From the NCBI RefSeq assembly GCF_007748195.1, contig NZ_CP037920.1:1985501-2049500 (forward strand): a stretch of DNA of 64,000 nucleotides, given 5' to 3'. The notes beneath the pieces were generated by a model that saw only the letters and a list, made by a program, of their open reading frames with translations, was not told the DNA's origin and ran no database searches. Below, one piece after another: positions 9,175 through 18,220 of the stretch. A program made the translations under genes and the position numbers. Positions within the stretch are counted from its first letter, which is position 1; each line of letters begins with the position of its first letter. The DNA is from Gimesia aquarii (GTDB lineage Bacteria; Planctomycetota; Planctomycetia; Planctomycetales; Planctomycetaceae).

Positions 9175-9999
9175 ATGATGAGAAGTCTTATACAAAATCG
9201 AAAAGGGTTCACACTAATAGAATTACTGGTTGTGATTGCCATCATTGCCATTCTCATTGCACTCCTATTGCCCGCAGTACAACAAGCTCGTGAAGCAGCG
9301 CGACGTAGCTCTTGCAAAAATAACATGAAACAAATCGGCCTGGCATTACATAATTACCACGATACACACCGTACCTTCCCACCGTCTTATGTTGATAATC
9401 ATCCTGCTGGTACTCCATTTATGAACAACGATCTTGGATGGGGCACCTTCATTCTGCCTTTCATGGATCAAGCACCACTTTATAATAACATCAGTGGCTC
9501 TGGTGCGATGGACGTTGATTGGACTACTATTCCTGCTATGACAACAGGCGCGACTGCCTATGCAAGGGTGATTCTGCCTGCCTTCATGTGCCCTTCTGAT
9601 CCTATGGGCGGAGTGAACACTAAAATTGATTCCTATGGGAAATCAAACTATAAAGCCGTACGATCCGTTCTTACTTACCCTACCAGTGCACGCAGAATGC
9701 GAGACTTCACGGACGGAACAAGTAACACCTTTATTGTCGGAGAATCAGATACTAAAGACCATAATGGATCAATTTGGGTCGGAAAATCTACTAATTCAAG
9801 AAATGTCCTTTCCAATGCAAATGCCACATTTCCGATTAATGGCACCGATGTAGATGATCTCTTTAGTAGCGTTCACGTTGGTGGATGCCACTTTGTGTTT
9901 GCGGATGGACGTGTTCGGTTTCTCTCCGAGAATATGAATCAAGATACATATACGGCTCTCGGAACCTATAATGGTGGTGAGGTTCTTGGCGAGTTTTAA
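9175..9999 (+). CDS. DUF1559 pseudopilin-like protein
   Basis: A 274-residue protein with a type IV pilin-like N-terminus: short basic leader (RSLIQNRKG), then the prepilin cleavage/methylation motif [13 protein letters not shown] and a long hydrophobic helix. The conserved block [20 protein letters not shown] follows, then a globular DUF1559 domain with FMCPSD near residue 140. It ends with the H-x9-DG motif (HVGGCHFVFADG) and LSENM. Such proteins are greatly expanded in planctomycetes and are thought to be exported by a type II/IV-like system; their function is unknown. It follows the FecR gene by 105 bases, so it may share the transcript or be a target of the sigma factor. ATG codons at 9171, 9175 and 9178 compete; only 9175 and 9178 are in frame. 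Confidence 0.93.
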   Translation: MMRSLIQNRKGFTLIELLVVIAIIAILIALLLPAVQQAREAARRSSCKNNMKQIGLALHNYHDTHRTFPPSYVDNHPAGTPFMNNDLGWGTFILPFMDQAPLYNNISGSGAMDVDWTTIPAMTTGATAYARVILPAFMCPSDPMGGVNTKIDSYGKSNYKAVRSVLTYPTSARRMRDFTDGTSNTFIVGESDTKDHNGSIWVGKSTNSRNVLSNANATFPINGTDVDDLFSSVHVGGCHFVFADGRVRFLSENMNQDTYTALGTYNGGEVLGEF

Positions 10000-10073
10000 A
10001 GCGTCTTTTTATCATTCGCTGAATCATAGTATAATCGAGACCATCTTTTGATGAACCCCCTGGGAGTAGTAAA

Positions 10074-11990
10074 ATGCGATTGGCTTTGTGCCTTGGTTAT
10101 GTTGTCAGTTGTTTTTTCATTACCCTGCTGCCCGATAAGACAAAAGCCGAAACTGCTAAAGAGCCGCAATCGAAGATTCTTAAACTTCTTCTTAAGAAAA
10201 CTCCGAAACCAAACTATGGAGCCCCGGTTCCCAAACTGATCACAGGACGTGTCAGATTACAGTCAGATCAAACAGCTATGGGAGTGAAGGGGGTTTCCAT
10301 CTCGGACGGATATTCCGTCGTCAAAACGGATGTGAACGGTGCTTACGAACTCACCCCAAACCAGAGTGCCGTGTTTATCAATATCACTCGTCCTTCGGGG
10401 TATGAAATTCAAGGGGATTGGTACAAGCCTCTCGCTCCTCAAGTCGACTTCGAACTCAAACAGACAACCGACGACGAGAATGATTATATCTTCGTGCATG
10501 TAACCGACACACACGTCTCCACGAGTCCCAGATCAGTGGAAGGTTTGAGCGAATTCGTACAAGAAGTGAACGCTTTGTCTCCGAAACCACGTTTCGTCGT
10601 GAACAGTGGCGACCTCCTGAACCTCCACAAAGCGCTCGTGAGTTCCCCTGCCTCCGGGCATGCCAGTTTTCGGAATTATGTCGGCATCATGAACCATTTG
10701 ACCATGCCTTATTACAATGTGGCAGGAGACCATACAGATTCATCTTATCGACTCAAAGAGTTTCCACGCGGGGACCACCGCTGTGCCAAGCCGATGTATT
10801 GGGAGTATCTCGGACCGCATTTCTTTTCGTTTGAATATGGCAAAATCCATTTTATGTCAGTGGATTATGGTTATCACCTCGGCCAGATACAGAATCTGGT
10901 AAACGGTCGAAAATTGGAATATCCTACTCTTGAAGTACAGCCAGTCCATGCAGAATGGATGAAACAAGACATGTTTCATCGGTCTCCAGGGACGTTTGTT
11001 GTCACTACATCCGAAGCCGATTTGGCTAAGCACTGTCCCGGTTTTCTTGAGATGGCACAGCAGAATGATGTCCGACTTCAGCTTGTTGGCGATGATCATG
11101 TTGTTGCTAACAAAAGGCGACCCGTTCCCTATCGAACGGGAGGCGCTTTAGCTGGCTGCTGGTGGAACCCGAAAGCGAAACAACTTTGCCCTGATCTTTC
11201 CCCACAAGGATACCTTATCTATCGCGTCAAGGGGGAGCAGATGGATTACTTCTATAAAGGACTGGGGCAACGGATCGCAATTGTCTCGCATCGTGTGGGT
11301 GCCCCTTGGACAGGACGCGTGGAACTCCAGGCGCATCTGGTTCAGCCTCAACCTAATGAAACACTGGAATATTCTGTTAATGGTACCGACTGGAAACCGA
11401 TGCATAAAATCGGTCAACCGTTCTATCGTGCACTGTTTGTTGCGAATATCAACTCAACTTCACTTCCTGAAGGTCATCTCCAGTTCGATGTCAGAAGCAC
11501 TGCCACCAGAGAAGTCCGTTCTAGAAAGTTCGTCGTTGCCAACAATTCAGGTCCATTGGAATCTCAAAATGACGCTTTGCTTGAGTTTTCTGTTGGTAAG
11601 GCTAATTCCAATGCAAAAAACCGCAAAGTCAACTCTGGCAAAGTGGAAGTATTATTCAACAATAAAATAGTTGGTGAGCTCACACCCAATTTGGTCAAAG
11701 ATTATGTATTTCCCATTAAGGCATCGAACCTCGGAGTTGCCAACACACTATCGTTTCGTTTTTTAGAAACAGGAGACGCAATGAGTCTTGGAAGCCCTGT
11801 CCTTAAATTCCAGGGAAAAGTATTTCGAGATCCGCGAGACGAAGCGATCAGACGAGTGAGAACCGGACATTGGGGGGCCTCGTCAGCCGACTGGGGCGGG
11901 TTTCTTGCAGGGAATCCCGATTCACTCGACGAAACCCCATTTCAGCGCCAACAAAATCGCTTTTGTTTTGTTCTGAATGATACTGAATAA
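10074..11990 (+). CDS. Exported calcineurin-like phosphoesterase
   Basis: A 638-residue protein with a signal peptide (RLALCLGYVVSCFFITLL) and a GGGAG-type ribosome-binding site before the ATG. After the leader comes a carboxypeptidase-regulatory-like beta domain (about 50-120: GRVRLQSDQTAMGVKGVSI). The metallophosphoesterase domain follows (about 138-400) with the two-metal motifs FVHVTDTHV, VVNSGDL, YNVAGDHTDS and LVGDDHV; the usual GNH is GDH here. A C-terminal region of about 240 residues matches the extra domain found in Bacteroides BT4542-like enzymes only in a general way. It would hydrolyse phosphoesters in the periplasm or outside the cell; the substrate is unknown. It lies 74 bases after the DUF1559 gene on the same strand and may belong to the sigma/FecR unit. 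Confidence 0.85.
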   Translation: MRLALCLGYVVSCFFITLLPDKTKAETAKEPQSKILKLLLKKTPKPNYGAPVPKLITGRVRLQSDQTAMGVKGVSISDGYSVVKTDVNGAYELTPNQSAVFINITRPSGYEIQGDWYKPLAPQVDFELKQTTDDENDYIFVHVTDTHVSTSPRSVEGLSEFVQEVNALSPKPRFVVNSGDLLNLHKALVSSPASGHASFRNYVGIMNHLTMPYYNVAGDHTDSSYRLKEFPRGDHRCAKPMYWEYLGPHFFSFEYGKIHFMSVDYGYHLGQIQNLVNGRKLEYPTLEVQPVHAEWMKQDMFHRSPGTFVVTTSEADLAKHCPGFLEMAQQNDVRLQLVGDDHVVANKRRPVPYRTGGALAGCWWNPKAKQLCPDLSPQGYLIYRVKGEQMDYFYKGLGQRIAIVSHRVGAPWTGRVELQAHLVQPQPNETLEYSVNGTDWKPMHKIGQPFYRALFVANINSTSLPEGHLQFDVRSTATREVRSRKFVVANNSGPLESQNDALLEFSVGKANSNAKNRKVNSGKVEVLFNNKIVGELTPNLVKDYVFPIKASNLGVANTLSFRFLETGDAMSLGSPVLKFQGKVFRDPRDEAIRRVRTGHWGASSADWGGFLAGNPDSLDETPFQRQQNRFCFVLNDTE

Positions 11991-12147
11991 AGCTTGTCTC
12001 AGTGAAATCTACCTGAGAAAACGATCATTCGCCTATTTTGACAAGAGTCGTAAGTTTTTTTGTCTTCGTTCTTGCGGAGAGTCGTTCCATTCAATAACTT
12101 AATTTTATTAATGAATTTAACTTTCGTTTTAGTTCAGGAACGCTCAA

Positions 12148-12990
12148 ATGCATCTTAAGAATTCACTCACAATTACTTGTCTCTGTCTGGTCGGGGTTTG
12201 TACTTCACTGGCAGAAGCGGGAGACAAAGTCGTCACTCCCAAAGATGGGGTCATTAAACTATTTAATGGTAAAAATCTGGATGGACTGTATGTCTGGAAT
12301 CGCGGGACTGCCTATGAAGATCCTCGTAAGATCTTTACTGTGAAAGATGGCATGCTGCACATCTCAGGTGATGGCTATGGCGGACTGATCACCAAAAAAG
12401 ACTATCGTGATTACCACATGGTCATTGAATTCAAATGGGGAGAGAAGACGTGGGGAAATCGGAAGGACCGCGCTCGTGACTCAGGAGTTCTCTTTCACTG
12501 TCATGGTCCTGATGGCGGATATGGCAATACCTGGATGGCTTCCATTGAAGCCCAGATCATCGAAGGGGGTGTAGGCGATATTCTGGTCTTAACGGGAAAA
12601 GATCCCAAGACAGGCGCCCCGATTCCGACTTCGTTAACTTCCACGATTACCAAAGACCGGGATGGTGAGAAAGTCTGGAAAAAAGACGGTGAAGAAATCA
12701 CAATCAGTGCAGGCCGTATCAACTGGTGGGGCCGTGATCCTGACTGGGCAGACAAAAAAGGATTTCGTGGGAAGGATGATGTCGAAAGTCCCTTTGGCAA
12801 GTGGACACGTATGGATGTGATTTGTAAGGGGGGCGATATTGAATACCTGGTTAACGGTGTGGTTGTGAATGCCGGCTCGAATGCCAAACCGGATCATGGT
12901 AAATTATTGGTCCAGACCGAGATGGCAGAAATGTGGGTCAGGAAATGGGATCTGTATCCCCTGGGGAAAGCACCCAAGTACCAAAAGTAA
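12148..12990 (+). CDS. Secreted DUF1080 (3-keto-disaccharide hydrolase-like) protein
   Basis: A 280-residue protein with a signal peptide ending near LAEAG and one DUF1080 domain occupying nearly all of the rest. Family hallmarks are IKLFNGKNLDGLYVW near residue 35, KDGMLHISGDGYGGLITKK, YRDYHMVIEFKWG, DSGVLFHC, and a C-terminal block with ILVQTEMAEMWVRKWDL. The fold is a concanavalin-like beta sandwich. Members in planctomycetes and Bacteroidetes are exported and are linked with carbohydrate binding or 3-keto-glycoside cleavage. A CAGGAACG ribosome-binding sequence precedes the ATG. It ends in its own terminator, so it is probably transcribed alone or as the last gene of the sigma block. Confidence 0.9.
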   Translation: MHLKNSLTITCLCLVGVCTSLAEAGDKVVTPKDGVIKLFNGKNLDGLYVWNRGTAYEDPRKIFTVKDGMLHISGDGYGGLITKKDYRDYHMVIEFKWGEKTWGNRKDRARDSGVLFHCHGPDGGYGNTWMASIEAQIIEGGVGDILVLTGKDPKTGAPIPTSLTSTITKDRDGEKVWKKDGEEITISAGRINWWGRDPDWADKKGFRGKDDVESPFGKWTRMDVICKGGDIEYLVNGVVVNAGSNAKPDHGKLLVQTEMAEMWVRKWDLYPLGKAPKYQK

Positions 12991-13008
12991 ACTTCGATTG
13001 AAGTAATC

Positions 13009-13048
13009 AATCCTCTGTTGTGGATTTAGCCATAACAGAGGATTTTTT
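13009..13048 (+). terminator. Intrinsic terminator after the DUF1080 gene
   Basis: Inverted repeat AATCCTCTGTT (13009-13019) with AACAGAGGATT (13034-13044), 14-base loop, followed by TTTTT. It begins 18 bases after the stop codon. Confidence 0.85.
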
Positions 13049-13638
13049 AATGCGCATCGCAGCGATCTACCAGATACTACCGAATTTTCATCTCTGCCCC
13101 GAAGCAAGCGATCGGGTAGAATAGAACTCTAGGGGTGCTCTCCTGAATGTATGTGGTTTTGGTTGATCTGTCGAACTGTGTTTGATCTTCAAAGGCCGCT
13201 CAACAACTATGAGTATCATCATAAAGTGCGGGTGTGAGTCAAGCGGTCAATTCAGTTTGATACCACTTGGTACCGTGACGATACTTTCTGGCATGCTTTG
13301 AAATCGGCGCGATAACGTTTGATAAAGACAAAAAAGAGGCGATCACGAGGAACAGATGCAAAAGGTTCATACTCAAAACAGAAAAAAGCACTTGGTTTTC
13401 ATAGTGATAAAGTCAGCAGGAAGATGTCTATTCAGCATATTAAAAAAATTCCCGCGCGCGACGCAGAATGCGCAGTTTCGTTACTGGCGCGTTGGTGTCA
13501 AATTCTGAATATTCACCTGATAATAAGAATAAAACCGTTGTTTTCAGAGTTCTGGTTTTCTCATGGGGATGTGAATTTTAAGGAATCTACCCTGCTATGG
13601 TGAATCGCGGTAACTAGTGAACCTTGAGCAGAGGAGGG
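13049..13638. other. Long intergenic region between convergent genes
   Basis: A 590-base gap between the DUF1080 gene and the convergent flavoprotein gene. I see no RNA gene. A TTG-initiated 94-codon frame at 13319-13603 lacks a ribosome-binding site and protein-like composition, and I do not call it. A GC-rich patch at 13453-13480 resembles one at 59182-59209 and is listed as a possible dispersed repeat. Confidence 0.55.
13453..13480 (+). repeat. Possible dispersed intergenic repeat, copy 1
   Basis: A GC-rich 28-base patch that starts with the exact 15-mer CGCGCGCGACGCAGA and goes on to CAGTTTCG. It matches the reverse strand of 59182-59209 at about 23 of 28 positions. Both copies lie in long non-coding gaps. 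The low complexity of the CG run means chance cannot be excluded. Confidence 0.35.
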
Positions 13639-14931
13639 TCATTCTTTGAGAGCGACGTGTGGATCATAGGACATTGCGAGTTCGGGGATTTCTTCCTGCA
13701 TGACTGTGAACATTTCAGAGACTTCGGGCTTGAAAACATCACCGATCAGAATATCGACCAGATTCATTTTGAATTGGGGATATTGGCGAAGAAATGTTCC
13801 GAAGCTGAAGCCGGGAGCATAGAACGCATAAACCAGTTTACGGAAATTTTCGACACCGTTTCGATAGTCAGGATACCATTCACTCAGACGTTTTACTGAG
13901 AAGTCTTGAGAGTCAAAAGCATCGTTGATGGTATCAGCGACTAGTTCTCCCGACTTCAAAGCCAGAAAAACGCCGCTGGAATAAACGGGGTCGATAAACC
14001 CTAATGCATCGCCGGCGAGCATCCAACCAGGACCTGCTGGCTGAGTTGAATGATAAGAGAAATCTTTCGTCGTCATGAATTCCGTAACAGGATGCGCATC
14101 TGCCAAACGTTTTTTAATACCGACACAACGTTCTACTTCCTGATTAAAGATTTCTTCGCTAGTGCCTCGTTCTTTGGAAAACATGTATGCCATGTCGCCT
14201 GTACAACCAATACTGACAGTGTTATCAGGAAGTGGAATATACCAGAACCAGGAACGTTTTCCTTCAGTTTGTAGAATGAGAGTGGCTCCTTCATCGATGC
14301 CTTCATCGCGATGTGCATTTTTGAAATGAGCCCAGACTGTTCCCTTTTTCAAAACTGGATCTGCTACTTTCAGCTTCAAACGATTGGCAATGAATCCAGT
14401 CTGTCCACTGGAGTCAACGACCAGTTTGCAGCGAATGTCGCGTGTTTCTTCAGAGTTCAATTTCAGTTTGACACCTACGACTTGTTCTCCCTCACATATG
14501 AGGTCTAGAACTTGTGCCCCTGTATGAACGATGGCTCCTTGATTTCGCGCGTTGTCAACCAGCATTTGATCGAACTCAGCACGTACGACTTGCCAGGTTT
14601 GCGAACTTTCATGGTCTTTGTATTTGTTGAAGTAGAAGGGCATCGTTTCTGTGCCTTCTTCCGTCACAAATTGCACACTGAATTTTTTTGGGAAAGCCGA
14701 TTGTTTCAGTTGATCGATCAATCCCAGCCGTTTTAGTTGCCAATAGGTTTCCGGAATCAGAGATTCACCAACATGGAATCGGGGGAAAACGGCTCGGTCA
14801 ACGACTAAAGTTTTTCGTCCCTGCTCTGCTAAAAGTGCACCGACAGCGGAGCCGGCAGGACCGGCGCCAATGACGATGACATCATATTCTGCATCAAGGT
14901 CAGGCTGATCTTTACGTTTTTGATCAATCAT
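13639..14931 (-). CDS. FAD-dependent oxidoreductase of the halogenase/GG-reductase family
   Basis: A 430-residue flavoprotein with an N-terminal Rossmann motif (DVIVIGAGPAGSAVG, residues 17-31), the RFHVGESLIP motif near residue 51, the WFWYIP motif at 228-233, and the FAD-binding GDALGFIDPVYSSG near 303. The GxGxxG plus WxWxIP combination is typical of flavin-dependent halogenases and related monooxygenases. In many phenol/pyrrole halogenases the GESL motif is preceded by the catalytic Lys-Val pair; here it is His-Val, so halogenation is doubtful and a monooxygenase or reductase is as likely. It is the last gene of a five-gene minus-strand run and follows the UbiC-like gene by 57 bases, which suggests it acts on an aromatic product of that neighbour (inference). 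Confidence 0.85.
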   Translation of the reverse strand: MIDQKRKDQPDLDAEYDVIVIGAGPAGSAVGALLAEQGRKTLVVDRAVFPRFHVGESLIPETYWQLKRLGLIDQLKQSAFPKKFSVQFVTEEGTETMPFYFNKYKDHESSQTWQVVRAEFDQMLVDNARNQGAIVHTGAQVLDLICEGEQVVGVKLKLNSEETRDIRCKLVVDSSGQTGFIANRLKLKVADPVLKKGTVWAHFKNAHRDEGIDEGATLILQTEGKRSWFWYIPLPDNTVSIGCTGDMAYMFSKERGTSEEIFNQEVERCVGIKKRLADAHPVTEFMTTKDFSYHSTQPAGPGWMLAGDALGFIDPVYSSGVFLALKSGELVADTINDAFDSQDFSVKRLSEWYPDYRNGVENFRKLVYAFYAPGFSFGTFLRQYPQFKMNLVDILIGDVFKPEVSEMFTVMQEEIPELAMSYDPHVALKE

Positions 14932-14988
14932 TGAGAGCCTTCGGTATTACAAGTCAAAATCGATTAAATCGCTACTTTCTAATGGCAT

Positions 14989-15525
14989 TTATAGCAGCGG
15001 AGCGGAAACTTCCAAGAGGTCAATTGCCGGTTGCTGGTTACAAAATATTGTGGCCAGCCGTCCATAGGTGATTCCACCCGGCTCTATTTTCATCACCTTG
15101 GCCAATCCAGGGCCAGCCGTAATCCGCAATACAGCTCCTAAATCCACATGTCGTAATACATTATGGTTGATGAGTACGCGTCCCAATGGGATCTTCCCTG
15201 CCAGTATTTCTTCTTTAACTGCTTTTGTCACATAATCAAAATTAAACCGCACAATCCCAAATTGGACGACTTCCTCGGTTCCCGTTTTTAATAATAAGAT
15301 TGCTCTGCTGTAAACATTTTCATCAAGCCGTTGGTCCAGCACCCTCACATCTACGGCAGACTTGTGGTATTCCTCCATCGTGACTGTCATATGGTGGTTG
15401 TGAGCCAGTAGCGATTTATACGGATCAGGCAGTGAAGCAGAAGAAACGTGTTCAGCCTGCTCGAATAGTGGTTGTTCATTCGGAAATAATCTAACAAGTG
15501 CATCGAGTTCGTCTTGAGGGTTCAC
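14989..15525 (-). CDS. Chorismate lyase (UbiC/DUF98)-like protein
   Basis: A 178-residue cytosolic protein starting at a GTG. It is not obviously annotated by any single strong motif, but the order of elements follows chorismate pyruvate-lyase: a strand with an arginine (YSRAILLL, Arg74), a central TVTM segment near residue 47, the loop [13 protein letters not shown] at 112-124 that matches the family's PLG-R-L turn, then YGRLATIF near 154 and a final strand with a glutamate ([10 protein letters not shown], Glu172). In E. coli UbiC the corresponding Arg and Glu bind chorismate. The predicted reaction is chorismate to 4-hydroxybenzoate plus pyruvate. The rest of a ubiquinone pathway is not seen here, so 4-hydroxybenzoate would feed something else, perhaps the adjacent flavoprotein. 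A non-catalytic family member is also possible. Confidence 0.65.
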   Translation of the reverse strand: MNPQDELDALVRLFPNEQPLFEQAEHVSSASLPDPYKSLLAHNHHMTVTMEEYHKSAVDVRVLDQRLDENVYSRAILLLKTGTEEVVQFGIVRFNFDYVTKAVKEEILAGKIPLGRVLINHNVLRHVDLGAVLRITAGPGLAKVMKIEPGGITYGRLATIFCNQQPAIDLLEVSAPLL

Positions 15526-15595
15526 TTGAAAATGGTCTCTTTTTCAGGGGAGGAGTGGGAGAGTTTTTAATCTTTAAATAACTACGCTAAATCAA

Positions 15596-16906
15596 TCATG
15601 TGTATCTTACCATGCGATGTTCTGGTTCGAAATATTCGGTCAGCAAGCTATCTACCTGGAGTAGCCCTTTACGAGTGAGTTGTACCTGAGTGTCATCAAA
15701 AGTGAGATAACCTGCTTTTTGCTGATTTTCTAACGCCTCGGAAAACTCTTCTGTTAGTTTGACACCAAACTTATCATTAAATGGCTGAGTCAAAACATGG
15801 CCTTCTTTGAGTTGCAGTACAAATTCACGGATCAAACGCTGATGCTCAGTAGGTTCTAAGGCACGATTGATCGGTAGCTCGCCATTCTCGACAGTTTCCA
15901 GATAGTCTTCCAGACGATCCAGGTTTTGATAATGCACGCCTTGCAGATGACCAAATGAAGAAACTCCTGTGGCAATAATATCGTTACCTCGAAATAAATT
16001 ATCACGGTACACAAAGCGATCTGTTTCCGGGTTTTTCACGAGTTCATTTCCACTCGCCAGGTGATAGCCTTTCGACTTTAAGGTCTCGATGGCTTCATTC
16101 ATCCAGCGACGTTTGGTAGCCCAGTCTGCAATGGGCGAAGTGATGCCCATCTCTTTGATTTCTTTGGAAATGATTGTGTTATGTGGCAGTTCCATCTGGT
16201 AGATGGTGATATTGTCTGCATCCATTTCTGATGCTTTTTCGACGGCTTGAGTCCAGTTTTCGTCTGTCTCACCCATCATTCCTGCAATCAGGTCAATATT
16301 TACCTGCGGGAAACCAACCTCTTGAATCCAATCGTACGCTTTGAAAACTTCCGGAGACAAATGAGCGCGGCCATTGGCTTCCAGTAAGGTGTCATTAAAA
16401 CTTTCTACGCCAAGTGAAATACGAGTGATACCAATCTCTTTCAGCGTTTTTACTTTTTCAAGATTGAGTGTTCCCGGCTCACATTCAAAGGTGACTTCCT
16501 GTGCTGTTTCCCAGGAGAGCAGGCTGGAAAGGCGGTCCCGCAACGAAAGCAGTTGTTTTGAGCTTAAATAGGAAGGGGTACCGCCACCAAAGTAGGTGAA
16601 ATCAAGCGTGCGATCCTGGACGACTTCGATTTGACTGAGCATTTCGAACTCACGTTGTAGTGCCTGTACGTAACGCTCGATTGTTTTTGCATTTTGTTTT
16701 TCGTAGACGCGGAAATAACAGAATTTACAGCGTTTGCGGCAAAAAGGAATGTGAATATAAAGCCCCATCGGAATGCTGGCATCGGGACTCTGGTGCATGA
16801 CTTCATGAATTCTGGTGGTGTATTCCTGCTTCCAAAGAGAAAAAGGCGGGTAGTTCGAAACAAAGTAACTACCAATTTCTGTGGTGCCTGTCGTTTCCAG
16901 ATCCAT
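15596..16906 (-). CDS. HemN-like radical SAM protein
   Basis: A 436-residue radical SAM enzyme with the cluster motif CRKRCKFC (Cys56, Cys60, Cys63) preceded by YIHIPF, the SAM-binding FGGGTPSYL near residue 106, an ECEPGTL strand and ISLGVESF, all as in coproporphyrinogen dehydrogenase/HemW relatives. The residues after the third Cys are Tyr-Phe rather than the Asp-Phe of HemW or the fourth Cys of HemN. A distinct C-terminal domain ends the protein. True HemW is encoded separately at 27275-28408, so this one probably has another task: heme breakdown, radical methylation or another tailoring reaction are all known in HemN-like proteins. It lies between the PQQ-propeller and UbiC-like genes on the same strand (gaps of 81 and 70 bases). 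Confidence 0.85.
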   Translation of the reverse strand: MDLETTGTTEIGSYFVSNYPPFSLWKQEYTTRIHEVMHQSPDASIPMGLYIHIPFCRKRCKFCYFRVYEKQNAKTIERYVQALQREFEMLSQIEVVQDRTLDFTYFGGGTPSYLSSKQLLSLRDRLSSLLSWETAQEVTFECEPGTLNLEKVKTLKEIGITRISLGVESFNDTLLEANGRAHLSPEVFKAYDWIQEVGFPQVNIDLIAGMMGETDENWTQAVEKASEMDADNITIYQMELPHNTIISKEIKEMGITSPIADWATKRRWMNEAIETLKSKGYHLASGNELVKNPETDRFVYRDNLFRGNDIIATGVSSFGHLQGVHYQNLDRLEDYLETVENGELPINRALEPTEHQRLIREFVLQLKEGHVLTQPFNDKFGVKLTEEFSEALENQQKAGYLTFDDTQVQLTRKGLLQVDSLLTEYFEPEHRMVRYT

Positions 16907-16987
16907 AATGCTCTCAACGTCTTATAGTTTGTTAGCCATCAATTCAGCAACGTACTGTTCCACAGTACTGATCGCTACTTTTTATTG

Positions 16988-18220
16988 TCACTTCTTTCCG
17001 AAACAATACAAGGCACCATTTCGGGATTCTGTTCCGATGACGAGATGTCCTGAGCCGATTGCCGGTGATGCGGTGATATCTTTACCTAAGTTTTTTTTCC
17101 AGTTTGACTTTCCTGTTTTCAGATTCAACTCATAAAGATTGCCATCAGACGATCCAATAAACACCCGGTTCCCTAAAATGACAGGTGAGCTGTCGACGCG
17201 ACCTCGCGTTCCGAATTTCCAGACTGATTTTCCTGTTTTGCGTTCGACACAATGGACCTGTTTGTCCCGACCTCCGGCAACGACATACGCGTCAGTCACT
17301 GCGGCGGAAGAGTGGTAAGGGAACTCCTTCGTTTTATCCTGATAGCGCCATTCGACTTTTAACTCTTTCCAGTTGACTGAGATGATTTCGCTGGCATAAG
17401 TTCCCACATATAAGCTCTCCCCAACCAGAGCAGGTGAAGCGATTAAGTATGTTTCGAGTGGCATCTGGCTATGCTGTTTTCCCGTTTTGATATCGATCAC
17501 TCGTAACTGCTCGTCACACCCGGTGACAAAAGTGAAATTGTCTACGATGGCGGGAGAGCAATTGACGTAACCATCGGTTTCAAATTTCCAGGCGAGAGAT
17601 CCATCTGCCCCATTTAAACAGTAAAGAAAATTGTCGTAGCCACCGAACAGAATTTTTCCGTCTTTTGTTATATTAGCGCTACTGATAATTTCCGCATCTG
17701 TTTTGAATTGCCAGAGCCTTTTTCCCGTTAGGCGATCAATGGCGTGGAAGATGCCATCCTCATCACCCAGATAAACACCTTTTTCGGTGACAAGTGGGGA
17801 TGCTTTAAATCCGGGAGCAAATTCATCGGGGTTCGGGTCATCGATCGAGCGGTACTTCCAGATTCGTTTTCCGGTTTTTAATTCGAGGCATTCCACATAG
17901 CCATTCAACCCTGCCATATAAACACGATCGTCCACAATCGCTGCTGTGGAGGCGATTCCATCTGATGAAGGGTGTTGCCAGAGAAGTTCCAATTCTGCAG
18001 GCAGGGGTGTCCTGGCAACTCCCTGTTGTAAATTACCGTTTCGGAAGGAAGGCCAGTTTCCTTTTGTGTTCTCAGATTCTGATTCAGTTAAGACGCTACT
18101 CGTTTTATTGACTGGTTTCTCTGCAGCATTAGTCTGAATTGAAGTTAAGATATTGGCAATCAATCCAGTCATGATCCCGAAGCATAAAGTGACATTTCTT
18201 GAATTGGTTAATATGCGCAT
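16988..18220 (-). CDS. Exported PQQ-like beta-propeller protein
   Basis: A 410-residue protein with a signal peptide (residues 1-33, ending TNAAEKP) and seven to eight repeats of the PQQ-enzyme type, visible as recurring phrases such as [44 protein letters not shown] and [14 protein letters not shown]. It fills one beta-propeller. There is no catalytic calcium/PQQ set that I can identify, so it is more likely a BamB-like or structural propeller than a dehydrogenase. The ATG at 18220 lies inside the last codons of the upstream alcohol dehydrogenase gene (13-base overlap), so the two are translationally coupled. Confidence 0.88.
   Translation of the reverse strand: MRILTNSRNVTLCFGIMTGLIANILTSIQTNAAEKPVNKTSSVLTESESENTKGNWPSFRNGNLQQGVARTPLPAELELLWQHPSSDGIASTAAIVDDRVYMAGLNGYVECLELKTGKRIWKYRSIDDPNPDEFAPGFKASPLVTEKGVYLGDEDGIFHAIDRLTGKRLWQFKTDAEIISSANITKDGKILFGGYDNFLYCLNGADGSLAWKFETDGYVNCSPAIVDNFTFVTGCDEQLRVIDIKTGKQHSQMPLETYLIASPALVGESLYVGTYASEIISVNWKELKVEWRYQDKTKEFPYHSSAAVTDAYVVAGGRDKQVHCVERKTGKSVWKFGTRGRVDSSPVILGNRVFIGSSDGNLYELNLKTGKSNWKKNLGKDITASPAIGSGHLVIGTESRNGALYCFGKK

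Noticed and set aside
13319..13603. 94-codon plus-strand frame
   Set aside because: Starts at TTG, has no ribosome-binding site, and its composition (MIKTKKRRSRGTD...) gives no domain; it overlaps the possible repeat patch.
15596..16906. Calling this gene hemN (coproporphyrinogen dehydrogenase)
   Set aside because: It lacks the fourth cysteine after the cluster motif, and a separate hemW exists; only a HemN-like label is justified.
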